Shown piece by piece: positions 1-9,539 of a DNA stretch of 64,000 nucleotides. Position 1 is the first letter of the stretch. Each line of letters opens with the position of its first letter. Below the pieces are notes generated by a model. It was not told where the DNA came from and did no database searches. It saw only the letters and a program-made list of their open reading frames with translations. A program made the translations under genes and the position numbers. This stretch comes from Plantago ovata. Lineage: Eukaryota > Streptophyta > Magnoliopsida > Lamiales > Plantaginaceae. Location of the stretch: the NCBI GenBank assembly GCA_028274465.1, contig CM051456.1, forward strand, positions 43,274,870-43,338,869, read 5' to 3'.

Positions 1-1
1 T

Positions 2-208
2 TCCGTAATGGACATCTACCGAAGGACTTGCACTATTGAGGTGGATGGCAAGCGACATGTGTTGCGAGCCATATCTGATCCACCTGATACTTCTCACACT
101 ACTCACTACTGTGGTCTTGCAGCCTATGTTCTTTCTTATTCACAGGTTCGTGGCATGAGGAGGAGATTCATGAAGGGGAAGTCTAGTACCCTCAAGAGGA
201 AGAGCTAG
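2..208 (+). pseudogene. Gag-protease ORF, C-terminal end (element A, partial)
   Basis: Only the last 68 codons are inside the window, ending at a TAG. They match the C-termini of the gag-protease ORFs in E, F, H and D: the segment MDIYRRTCTIEVDG follows the aspartic protease fold, then a cysteine-containing THYCGLAAYVLSYSQ stretch and a basic lysine/arginine tail. The basic tail could bind nucleic acid (inference). Whether the complete copy was intact cannot be judged. Confidence 0.85.
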
Positions 209-805
209 GCGCAAACAGGAGTCGAGTCAAAGACTTTAAACAATGGCGCTATCCGGAAGGCAACCCAGGGTTTTTATCGCTTTCTTTACCGCTTTCCTGC
301 ATGCATGCATTCATTCTTGAACAATTTTCTTCTCATATGTGAATTTGTTCATCTCTGTATCGTATGTGCTTCTGTTATGTTTGAGTGAGATTTTTCGAGT
401 GATTTTTTGTGAAAAATGGTTTTCGGGGACTAAAAACCGCATTTTTCTCGAAACGTTCGTCTCCCCACCTCAGGAGGTGGGGGGCGAATCGCCCTACGAG
501 TCCAGAGCGCGCGCGCGGGGCGATTCACCACGCACGCGGGGCGATTCGCCCCAGGCGTGGGGCGAATCGCCCCACGACCTGCAGAATAATAAATCGGGGT
601 TCTCCCCCATTTTTCCTCATTTCACTTCATCTTCTTCCTTTAAACTCCAAAAATTCCCCCATTTTCAAAATATCTTCAAACCTTCATAACTTCTTCATAT
701 TTCCATCAAATTGTGTGTTCTTTAGCTTCAATCAAAGCCCGTTACGTGCTCTTTCTTTTCATCCGAACAAATTTCTTCCTAGTTCATTCAATCTCCGGAT
801 TTGAG
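209..805 (+). other. Spacer and leader between gag and ORF2 (element A)
   Basis: Noncoding, with three recognisable parts. At 252-269 is a mismatched copy of the post-gag hairpin seen perfectly paired in E, F, H and D. At 463-576 is a cluster of GC-rich palindromes. From about 600 to 805 it is strongly pyrimidine-rich, like a plant 5' leader, and ends in TTTGAG at a likely splice donor. Small ORFs here (for example at 339-689 and 409-804) are not conserved in the other copies. Confidence 0.7.
463..576. repeat. Cluster of GGGGCGAATCGCCCC-type palindromes (element A internal)
   Basis: Several near-perfect inverted units of the form GGGGCGATTCGCCCC occur back to back, together with GCGCGCGCGCG. 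The same motif, in different copy numbers, sits just upstream of the TATA box in every LTR of the family, so its presence upstream of the ORF2 leader suggests a shared promoter or silencing element (inference). Confidence 0.8.
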
Positions 806-1344
806 GTAATCTCACATGAACCCTAATTTTTCAAATTTGGGGTTTTTTTGATTTATGCTTAAATTAAGCTTGTATGATGTATGGGTTGATGATTTATGTG
901 ATTCGAAACGTTATTCATTATCAATTGCATGTTCAATTAGGCTTGGTTTGTTGATTTGAGATTTTTGCTATTAGATGATATATCTTGTTAGGAAATGTAT
1001 CTCTTACTTTCATTCCATGCTTAAACATGTGTTTGTTGATATGATAATGATGGATGTAATGGTAGAATGCATGATTGATGAAGTTGAGGATTTATGTTGT
1101 TAGATTTTTGTTATTATGGTATGGATTGAACCTTGTGATTCAAGGCATTTGTTGTTTAGCAAGATCATAATGTGATATGTTATTGTAGTAGTTACATTGA
1201 TATGTTGCGTGATGAAGTAACTAGACTAGACATTGGGTTTTTGAGGAGTTGGATTGTTGAAGATATTGCTCGTTTGTTCGCTCGTACATTTACATATGCA
1301 TATGTCTGTTTTGCGTCATACAAGATACTAATTGCTGTTTGTAG
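806..1344 (+). other. Probable 5'UTR intron before ORF2 (element A, 539 bp)
   Basis: The segment starts at TTTGAG|GTAAT and ends at CTGTTTGTAG|GAATC, six bases before the ORF2 ATG. A plant branch-point consensus CTAAT lies about 15 nt upstream of the acceptor. The segment is T-rich, as plant introns are. Corresponding signals are present in F (540 bp), H (543 bp) and D (524 bp). Splicing is inferred; only the signals are seen. Confidence 0.7.
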
Positions 1345-1349
1345 GAATC

Positions 1350-2691
1350 ATGGCTCCAAGAGGATCGAGGAGAGCTGGCTCGAGCAAAAAGGGGAAGGGA
1401 GTAGCATCAAGCTCCCCAACATTCTCACCACATGTATGAGATGTCTTTAGCTGCGATAGATGTCCGACAAAGGCTCGAAGCGGTGATGGCCGAAGGGGGA
1501 AGATCGATCATTCCAGACAGGAGGATTGATATCCCGGACGCAGCAGCTGGAACGGCGAGGTATAGGACGCTATCCCGTTTGGCATCAAGAAGTAATTGGG
1601 TTTGGTACAGTTCCAACAGGTTCAAGGGGTACGACGTGAGCCTCCTCCAAGAGTTCTACACTGGATTCACTGATCTCGAGGAGAAAAATGGGGTACTAGT
1701 TCGAGGCCTGATAATACCATGGACACCAGAGTCCATTTTTTCATTCATCCATTTTGGGCAGCAGGAGTTCACATGGAGCGACCATGCCTACCTGTATCCG
1801 AGGGCCTCTAGGGGGATAGGAAGACATATTACGGACGAGATCTGCAACAGGGAGTACAAATATCCAGAAATCGGGGGAGAACCTGCACGGATCCGTCAAA
1901 GCGACATTTGCATTGAAGCTAAGGTAATGATGAAATTCTGCATCTTCAACTTGATCCCTAGGAAGAATGACACATGGATACAACCCTACTACGCCGAGCT
2001 CCTCTACTGCTTGATAGACAGACATCGGATCGACATCGGGCACATCATGTATGAAGAGTATGAGCGCCACTGGGAAAAGAAGAAGAAGCCCTTCATCTTT
2101 CCGAGCTTCATCACTGCCTACTGCAAATATCATGGGGTCGAGGACATTGACGAGGGGGATTGCGAGGTCGCTGCCCTTTCACCCTCGACTATTGAGGTGC
2201 AGCTGGCTAGGTATCAGTTGAAGAACCCCACGGCTGCCGCTGCTGATGTGGAAGCACCCTTCCAACCGAGCGATTCCGATAATGAGAATGATTATGAGGA
2301 TGCTATGGAGGCTAATGATGGCCAAGCCACTATCTCGGATATCCCATTTGTCCATAGAGCACCGCATGCACCGCCTCAAGCACCACAGGGGTCTAGAGGA
2401 TTTGACTTCTCTGAATTTCGGACCTACCTCGACGACCGTTTCGATAGAGACGATGCTCGTACTGCAGCCTTGACCACTTCTGTCCAAGGAATGCGACAGG
2501 ACCTCAACGGGCACATTGTCCAGCGCAACCGCGATTGGGAGACATTCGAGGAGCATCGCCGAGAGGATAGGCAACAAAGGTGGGAGCAGCAACAGCTCAT
2601 CCAGCAGCAACAGGAGGCTCTACAGCGGTCCAATGATCTCATGTCTGACATGTGGAGGGACTTTTATGGGGATTACCATCCCGATGATTAG
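1350..2691 (+). pseudogene. ORF2 of the Athila-like family, frameshifted near its start (element A)
   Basis: The ATG at 1350 gives MAPRGSRRAGSSKKGKG, a basic N-terminus shared with F, but the frame closes at a TGA near 1437. The rest is open from the ATG at 1432 to 2691 (419 aa), so a small deletion near 1430 shifted the frame. The central part (RKNDTWIQPYYAELL, RIDIGHIMYEEYERHW, FIFPSFITAY) resembles the domain annotated in databases as a putative plant transposon protein. That link is from memory and could be wrong. The C-terminus is acidic, then glutamine-rich and probably coiled coil (QQQLIQQQQEAL), ending WRDFYGDYHPDD. No catalytic motif is recognised. A shorter product starting at 1432 is possible. 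Confidence 0.75.
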
Positions 2692-3514
2692 TCCTTTCAC
2701 ATGTCCACTCCCAGCCAACCGAGGCCAAACCGTTCGGTAACATCTAGTATCACTTCTTATTACTCATTCTATTTTTCTAGGGGCTAGCTTAAGAATCATA
2801 AGGGGGATGGGATGTGAACCGCGATGTTAAATATTGTTTGGCTTTGCGTTGATTAGTATCTTGTTCTTTGTTTGCATTTTCATTTGCACGTTTACTGCTT
2901 TCTTAGTTTTTTAGGTTGCATTCACTACATTCATCCTAGGATAGTCTTGCATGTTTTATATGGAGTTTATTGCCGAATTTTTTGAGCTTTTTTATTGGGT
3001 AGATCAACTAACTATGCCATTAATCGTATGCTTCATCTCTATGAATTTGTTTGAGGTTTTTCTCGCTTGGCTTGTCACATTTATGTATTGCGCTTAGTTA
3101 AGCTTGGTAGTCTCGACATCACTTAGTGGTGTTTTCTCTACTGCGGTTCACGAAGGCCTTTATAATAGGATGATGCATGTTAGGGTCTTATGGTTGTTTT
3201 CCCGAGTAATTATGTACCTAAGAGGCAACAAGTCTTCACCATGCTTTGAGATTGCTAAATGCCTAGGAAGGAGGTAGTGTGAGGTTGTGTGATCCTTTGT
3301 TTATAACCTATTCTTTCGAATAGGTTTGGGGAGGGGGTCATGCCATCATTAGACTTGTTTTTCGTTTTTCATTTCCGTATTGTGAGTTTATTTTTCCTTT
3401 CTCGTAAATTTTGTACTCCAACCTATTCTCTCGAATAGGTTTGGGGAAGTCGTTTGTGAGTCATTTTGTTTCTTTTTCGTGGTGCTACTGCTGGCTAAAA
3501 ATTTACATATGATA

Positions 3515-3640
3515 AAAAAGAAAAGGAAATTCCAGGAAAAAAGAAAAAAAAGAAAAAAGAAACTGGAAAGAAAAAAAAAAGAAAAAAAAGAAAAGACCCC
3601 AAAAAAGCAAAGAAGGGTCCAAAAAAGAAAGCCAAATAAC
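3515..3640 (+). repeat. Long A/G purine tract (element A)
   Basis: About 125 bases are nearly all A and G on the coding strand, interrupted by a few short pyrimidine runs. An equivalent tract sits at the same place in E (10160-10260), F (18570-18710), H (39535-39640) and D (54645-54775), but its length varies. It is too irregular to be a simple microsatellite. Confidence 0.75.
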
Positions 3641-4232
3641 AGTTTAGCAAAGTGTTGTGTCTCATTTTCCAATTATTGTAATGTTCGTAATCGTGTTGTA
3701 ATTTTCTATTTTTTGTCTTTTTTTTTTGAGTGTCATCTGTTCTAGACCACCCTCGTCCTGCCATTCAGGAAGTGGTGAATAGCTTAAGACTTTTCTTGAG
3801 AGACGGGTAGAATAGGGGAGTGTTATCTTTTATAGGGAACCCTCCTTCGTTTGATGAGAGCCAGTACTGGTTCGACCTCTTTGAGGGAAAGTCTTAAACT
3901 TGGTGAACAGCAGTAAGTCCTCAGTTTCATAGGCACGGGACAACCATTCGTATCTTAACATGTTTCATTACGTCGTCACTGACTAGGTCCAGGTAGAAAA
4001 TGTTACGAGAGACTATCTTGTCTTGACATAAGTGCTTATGTGGATGTGTATGAGTCAATCGAGGCATTCTTCAACCTATATTCATGTTTTGATTTATATG
4101 GTTTTTGTTCCTATGTTTTTTGATGGAATCAGTAGATTAGTTCATTTTATTTGGCATGAGACTCCATTTTATGTGTTGCATTGTTTTTTGCATTAGAGTC
4201 TAGCTTAGTTGCTTGAGGACAAGCAAAGGTCC

Positions 4233-4245
4233 GGTTTGGGGAGTT
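4233..4245 (+). promoter_or_regulatory. Polypurine tract of element A
   Basis: GGTTTGGGGAGTT directly precedes the LTR start TGATGAATG at 4246. Its position fits the plus-strand primer. It contains two thymine runs, so it is not pure purine. The same string precedes every 3' LTR of the family. Confidence 0.7.
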
Positions 4246-5561
4246 TGATGAATGTGTATTTTACACTTTCATTTACGTCTTTTTCACCTATTTTAGCTAT
4301 CCTCTATGGTAATTTAGCTATATTTTAGTGCATTTTATTATAATAGTGTCACGTTTCCCTTTAGTTTTTATTTTACAGGTTTTGGTTGAAAAACGAGGAT
4401 TTCCGGGCAATTATATTGAAGTTGACAAGGAATTGGTGTTCCAGAAGCCTATTTGGAGTATCTGAAGGTTTCCGGATAGGATTTGGAATTTAGGGGTCGA
4501 ATCTGGAGGTTAGAAGGCAACTAGAAGTCAGAAACCGAGTCCGAAAAGGGGAAGAAATCCAAAAACGCGTCGAAAACGTGGAATTTCCCGAATTTTACTC
4601 CCGGGCGATTCGCCCGGGATGTGGGGCGAATCGCCCCACACCAGGCGACTCGCCCGGTGTGTGGGTCCCTTCGCCCCACACAAATTCGAACACTATATAT
4701 AGTTGCTCAGTTTTTCTCCGAATTTCATACTTTTCCAGACCTATTCTCTCACCTTTCTCTGTAGTTTTAGGTAGGAACTTCTCAGAGCCTGTTCTGGGGG
4801 TTCATAGCTTAGGAGATACTTTTTCATAGCAGTTTGGAGCTTGTAAGATCGCGATTCTTCGGAGACTGACAACCTTCGGTAACATTGTATCTTACTGTTT
4901 TTCTACTTATTTTTATATATCTCTCAACATGTTTTCTTCTATGATTTATGTTGATTGCATGACAACTATGAGTAGCTAAACTTCTCGTTGGTGATAGTAT
5001 GTGAATTCTTAGCGAAGGGTTGATAATTATGCTAATGGCTATATCGCGCATTATACTCCGTGTTATTGCTTTATTTCTTTGATCTTGCAGAATCTATATC
5101 TTCGTATGTTGATTAATTATTGCACACAATTGGACAATTCATTAGACTTTGACCTATCAGAATCTATATCTTCGTAGTGTTGAATAATTACGGAACACAA
5201 TTGGACAATTCATTGGTCTATCAGAATCTTTATCTTCGTAGTGTTTGATAATTACAACAGGACAATTTATTGATCAAAGATCTCCATGCAAGACCGAGGA
5301 ATTTACGCATGATTATTAACCCGTTATGCTTTGAAGGACCATACTATCACCAATCTCCATTATCTATTAGAAAAACCTTGCTATATCGTCTGCTGTTTTT
5401 ATATTCTAAATTAGATTTGATAAAGCTAGTTATAGTCCTTAGAGATCGACACTCGAGGTTATTCTACTGCTACACTACGGTTTATGTTGTAGTTGTGAAT
5501 TGCCTTTGGCTAAATAACAAATTTATTTAATACGTTGGACCCGACATCCACGCGTTCATCA
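4246..5561 (+). repeat. 3' LTR of element A (1316 bp)
   Basis: It starts TGATGAATGTGTATTTTAC and ends CGTTCATCA, giving the inverted ends TGATGAA/TTCATCA. GC palindromes at 4601-4680 are followed by the TATA box TATATATAG at 4694-4702 and a CT-rich leader. The downstream half has three diverged copies of a unit containing ATCTTCGTAGTG at about 5090-5250. The 3' end joins copia integrase sequence at 5562. Confidence 0.93.
4694..4702 (+). promoter_or_regulatory. TATA box of element A LTR
   Basis: CTATATATAG, directly downstream of the GC palindromes. The same box is found in each LTR of the family. Transcription probably starts about 30 bp downstream, in the pyrimidine-rich stretch. Confidence 0.7.
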
Positions 5562-5731
5562 AACACCTCAACAAAATGGTGCTGCTGAAAGGAAGAATTG
5601 TACCATCAAGGAAGCAGCTAGAACCATGCTTGCTGACACTGAAATAAGTGAAGCTTATTGGGTTGAAGCGATTAACACTGCCTGTTATACTCAAAATAGA
5701 TGCTTGATAACTAAGGATTACAACAAAACTC
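5562..5731 (+). pseudogene. Copia integrase fragment at the right edge of element A
   Basis: It encodes PQQNGAAERKN and AYWVEAINTACYTQNRCLI, closely matching the integrase core at 61907-62070, including the catalytic glutamate. It begins where the LTR of A ends, so A inserted in it. It stops abruptly at AACAAAACT|CACAAG, where the sequence changes to gag. It therefore belongs either to a second copia copy or to a rearranged one, because in the intact order integrase lies downstream of protease. Confidence 0.85.
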
Positions 5732-7074
5732 ACAAGATTCTCTTTGCATTGATACAAGCTCTGAAGACAGTGAGGTAGAAAGCTCAGACACTTAGGAAGA
5801 AGAAGCCACTCTTGATGTAGAGATTTGCAAGGAAGTTTGTGAAATATCTATGGAAGCTTACTCAGATGTGTCAAACTACGAATTTTTCCTTATGGCCAGT
5901 CAGGTAAATTGTCCTACCTCTGACTCTGATTCTGAAAGGGAAGATGACATTGACCTTGATAGAATTCAAGGAGAAATCGGAATATTTGAGAAAACTCTGA
6001 GCAAACAGCAAGAGAAACTACAGATTTTTGAACTTCTGACTAAGCAAACTACTGCAAACTACTAAAAGTATGTCTTGCTGAGCGTTGAGTCAAAAAAGAA
6101 GGATGCTGAAATATTGCATCTCAAGAAGTTAATTGCTGAAGCTACAGAGAAGAATTCGCAAATGGCAATAGAATTGGAAGAGTATCAGTCCTCAATTCTA
6201 AAGTTACTTTCTGAAATACAAGAAATGAAAAAGATGAAAGTCAATTTCAAATCTTATGCTGATGCTAGTAACACGCTGACTCAACTAAACTCCTATCTGA
6301 GAGACCCATCTCAGAAAGAAGGTTTAGGTGCAACGTATGAAGGTGATGGTGTAATAATCTTGAGTAAGACAAATTACCAATCACCTTTGTTCGTGCAACT
6401 GATAGTGGTCAACCAGAACTCTATCAGATTGGTCAATCTAAGGTTGCTGAAATAAACAATCAAGTACCTACGACCTTAAAGCCCGCTGTTGCCGCTCAAA
6501 GTAACAATACTTTAAAAGGAAAACAGGTTGCTGAAAAGCAAACTGTTCAGAAAAAGGATGCTGCAAAGCATTCCGCCAAACAAATTGCTGAAAAGCAATT
6601 TGTTAAGACTAAAGGCAAGATTACTAAAAGTAATTTGAAGACCTTTGCTGACAAACCTGAATCAAGTAAGGTTGCTGAGACAAAAGCTCAGCATTCTCCG
6701 AAGAGTGGACTTGGGTTCAAAACCAAGCAAAGTCAACTCTTTCATGAGTATAAGCAAAGTCAGCAAAGATACTTCAAAGAGATGAACAAAACCAAGCCTA
6801 AGAGTTCTGACAAAACTCAAAACGCTAGGACTAGAAGGAACCTTGACAGAAAAAAACTTACTGAAAAGTATGTTCAGCAAAAGGGTCAACCAAGCAAGAC
6901 ACTACATCAAAAAGTGGACTTGATTAGCAATGATCAAAAGTCTTTCGGTTCTAAGCCCTCTAGTTCCTCAGCAAGTAGAAAACAAGTCAAAGTTGAAAAA
7001 CTCAAGACTTGGGTTTCCACTGGACGTTTTCTTGAACATGTTAATGGACATACAATATTGGATAATTAACATGT
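5732..7074 (+). pseudogene. Copia gag C-terminal half, decayed (element B)
   Basis: The reading is broken into several frames (5850-6065, 6075-6455, 6635-7069). It is acidic and serine-rich first, then predicted coiled coil (KKDAEILHLKKLIAEATEKN), then lysine/glutamine-rich linker repeats with KQTVQKKDAAK-like wording. This is the usual composition of the gag tail of large copia elements between the zinc knuckle and protease. The knuckle and capsid parts are missing. Stops and frameshifts show it is dead. Confidence 0.7.
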
Positions 7075-7352
7075 TTGCTCATGATTGTGCAGACTTCAGC
7101 CACGGAGACAAATAATGCAATTTGGCACTTTGACAGTGGTTGTGGAAAGCACATGACAGGCAACAAGAAAAACCTTATAAACTATAGACGGTGGTCTAAA
7201 GGTCCAACAATAAGGTTTGCGGGTGGAGGCTTTGGTTCTACTAAAGGTTATGGTGACGTGTAGTTAGGATGCATTACCATTTCGGGAGTTCTTTATGTCA
7301 AAAATCTTAAGTTTAACCTTTTCAGCATGAGTCAATTCGCTGACAAAGGTTA
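7075..7352 (+). pseudogene. Copia protease region (element B), interrupted at 7352
   Basis: The reading NAIWHFDSGCGKHMTGNKKN carries the copia aspartic protease signature DSGC-KHMTG. It continues, after one in-frame TAG at 7261, through VLYVKNLKFNLFSMSQFADKGY, where the 54-kb insertion begins. Translation resumes in the same frame at 61260. The family protease cleaves the gag-pol polyprotein; this copy is inactive because of the stop and the insertion. Confidence 0.85.
7348..7352. other. Target site duplication GGTTA, left copy (element C)
   Basis: GGTTA precedes TGTTGAAGG at 7353 and recurs at 61260-61264 after CACTAACA. It marks a single integrase-mediated insertion of element C into the copia gene. 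Confidence 0.95.
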
Positions 7353-8190
7353 TGTTGAAGGGTAATTCGTACTTCTTCCTAAGTTCGCAATGGATCGTCA
7401 ATCTAAACTATTCTAGTTCTTCTTCATGTACTGTTCCTCTTGGATAGGTAATGAACCTTCTTGTAGCTTCCTCGTACCTGAAATATACTGGAGGGGGGGG
7501 TTAGTGTCTCTTGCCCGGTCTGTAGGATATCAGACCGGAGTGACGACTTTACGTGTAGGGAGTTGTGAGGCTTCCCTAGTACGAGTAGTAAATGTGGTGG
7601 GTGAGTGGTAGGTGAGAGGTGTTAATGCTTACCCGCTGGGTAATGAATGAGTCCTTTATATACTCGTAGACTTTTAATGTCAGCCCTTGTAGGATCGTGA
7701 CAAGTGTCCGGATGGGATTGAAGCCTCCTTAGGCCCAAGCCCATTAAGGAGGTCCATGGGCCTTGGCCCAAACATCTTGGCTAGGGTTGAGAGGGCAAGA
7801 TCGTCATTTCGGGTCCCACTTAGTAATCTGGAGGACAGGGCCCCACTCGGAGCGACCACGGGTGGTCGCCCAGGTGTCCTCATGCCTTCCTCTTACGTTG
7901 GTGGTCCGAGTAGTGCTCTGCCTAGTTTCTCTCAGAGAGTGTTACCTTGACGTAAGGCCTCCTCGAGCCCTAGAGATGCTCCTCGAGCTCAATAGCTGCT
8001 TTGTCCTTGTGATGAGCTTATTTTGAGGGTTGCCCTCTTAGTGATGGTCGGACCCTATGTTGGTCGAACCACACCTTAGTGACATACTTGGGTGTGGTCG
8101 CGCCCCTTGAGGGTCGGCCTATGATGCTTTGTCGCGCTGTTAGACCGCTCCAGTTCGTACATGCGGACTGGACATATTTCAACACTAACA
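7353..8190 (-). repeat. 3' LTR of element C (838 bp)
   Basis: It runs TGTT...AACA and is near-identical to 60420-61259 apart from a longer G run and scattered substitutions. A TATA box (TATATAAAGG on the minus strand, 7653-7662) confirms minus orientation. Small ORFs inside it, such as 7756-7950, appear in both LTR copies but have no recognisable content. Confidence 0.95.
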
Positions 8191-8274
8191 TATGTCTCCC
8201 TAGTTTCCAAGTATCTTTGTAGAAGATAGTTCAGGAACTATGTTGAAGTAGAGGTCGAGCAGAGCCTCGACTAG
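8191..8274 (-). other. PPT end of element C internal region
   Basis: On the minus strand the sequence next to the LTR is GGAAACTAGGGAGACATA, a purine-rich candidate PPT. The rest has no feature I recognise. It ends in the target duplication ACTAG (8270-8274), where element E entered, and continues after E at 14718. Confidence 0.6.
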
Positions 8275-9539
8275 TGATGAACGCGGATGTCGTGCTCCGA
8301 ATTCAAGCAAATAAATTTGTTATTTAGCCAAAGGCAATCCACAACTACAACGAAAACCGTAGTGTAGCAGTAGAATGACTCGAGTGTCGTTCTCTCAGGA
8401 CTATAACTAGCTTTATCTATTTAACAAGAGAATATAAAACAGCAGACAGATAGCAATAGGGGGTTTCTAGCAGATAATGGAGGTTGGTGATAGTATGCTC
8501 CTTCTTAGCAGAACGGGTCGATAATCATGCATAAATTCCTCGGTCTTGCATAGAGATCTTTGAATCAATCTAGTGTCCTGTTGCAAATATTAAGCACTAC
8601 GAAGATAATTGGTCTGACAAGTCAATCACGATTGTCCTAATGTGTTCCGTAATTATTCAACACTACGAAGATAATTGGTCTGATGGTCGACAAGTGTCCT
8701 ATTGTGCATAATAATTAATACAACATACGAGAATTTTGGTTACAACTGATCAACGAAATAAAGCAATGACACGGAGTATAATGCGCGATATAGCCATTAG
8801 CATGATTATCTTCCCTTCGCTAAGAATTCACATACTACCACCAACGATAAGTTTAGCTACTCATAATAGGCATGCAATCAACAGAAATCATAGAAGAAAA
8901 CATGTTGAAAGAATATAATAAAATAAGTAGAATAAAACTGTAAGATACAAAGTTACCGAAGGTTGTCAGTCTCCGGATGATTGCGATCCTACGAGCTCCA
9001 AACTTCTATGAAAAAGTATCCCCTAAGCTACGGAACTCCCAGGACAGGCCCCGGGAAGTTCCTACCTAAAACTATAGAGAGAGGTGAGAGAGAAGGTCTG
9101 GAAAGATATGATTTTCGGGGAAAACTGAGCAACTATATATAGGCCCCGAAATACCACGGGGCGGTTCGCCCCAGCTGTGCGGCGGTCCGCCCCCGGCTTT
9201 TTCTCGCGGAATTCCGCGTTTTTGGATTTCTTCCCCTTTTCGGACTCGGTTTCTGACTTCTAGTAGCCTTCTAACCTCCAGATTCGGCTCCTAGACTCCA
9301 AATCCTATCCGGAAACCTTCAGATACTCCAAATAGGCTTCTGGAACACCAATTCCTTGTCAACTTTAATATAATTGCCCGGAAATCTTCGAATTTCAACC
9401 AAAACCTGTAAAATAAAATCTAAAGGGAAACGTGACACTATTCTAATAAAATGTACTAAAATATAGCTAAATTAACATAGAGGATAGCTAAAATAGGTGA
9501 AAAAGACTCGAATGAAAGTGTAAAATACACATTCATCAA
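8275..9539 (-). repeat. 3' LTR of element E (1265 bp)
   Basis: It begins TGATGAACGCGG and ends ACACATTCATCA on the plus strand, which is the reverse of the family LTR. TATATATAG and the palindromes at 9157-9197 are present. It lacks nine bases (TCGACGCGT type) found in the partner LTR. Confidence 0.95.

Larger units (their letters stand above)
2692..4245 (+). other. 3' internal noncoding region of element A, ending in the PPT
   Basis: There is no ORF conserved between copies, yet the sequence itself is well conserved in E, F, H and D, including E, which has lost ORF2. It contains two hairpins (AACCTATTC/GAATAGGTT stems at 3305-3326 and 3420-3441), each running into GGTTTGGGGA, a purine tract around 3515-3640, and a further GGTTTGGGGA at 4233-4242 that forms the PPT immediately before the LTR. 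Candidate roles are plus-strand priming and packaging (inference). Confidence 0.75.
1..5561 (+). mobile_element. Element A: 5'-truncated (by window edge) Athila-like non-autonomous LTR retrotransposon
   Basis: The stretch holds, in order, the end of a gag-protease ORF, a spacer with a GC-rich palindrome cluster, an intron-like segment, a second ORF, about 1.5 kb of noncoding sequence, a PPT and a complete 3' LTR ending in TTCATCA at 5561. The same order recurs in D, H and (reversed) F. No reverse transcriptase, RNase H or integrase lies between gag and the LTR. The 3' flank is copia integrase sequence, so A jumped into an older copia fragment. Its 5' LTR and left target duplication are outside the window. 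Confidence 0.9.

Noticed and set aside
339..804. ORFs of 116 and 131 aa around the palindromes of A
   Set aside because: Not conserved in D, F or H, and composed of palindrome and pyrimidine tract.
3388..3764. Phenylalanine-rich or lysine-rich ORFs, also at 18454-18744 and 54603-54838
   Set aside because: Translations of the purine tract; frames differ between copies.
7500..8190. ORFs shared by both C LTRs (7756-7950, 7763-8026 and copies near 60825-61095)
   Set aside because: Conserved only because they lie in LTRs of one element; no domain or ATG context.
8736..8918. 60-aa ORF repeated at 13900-14082 and 17165-17353
   Set aside because: Part of the LTR in antisense; repeats only because the LTR repeats, no coding signature.
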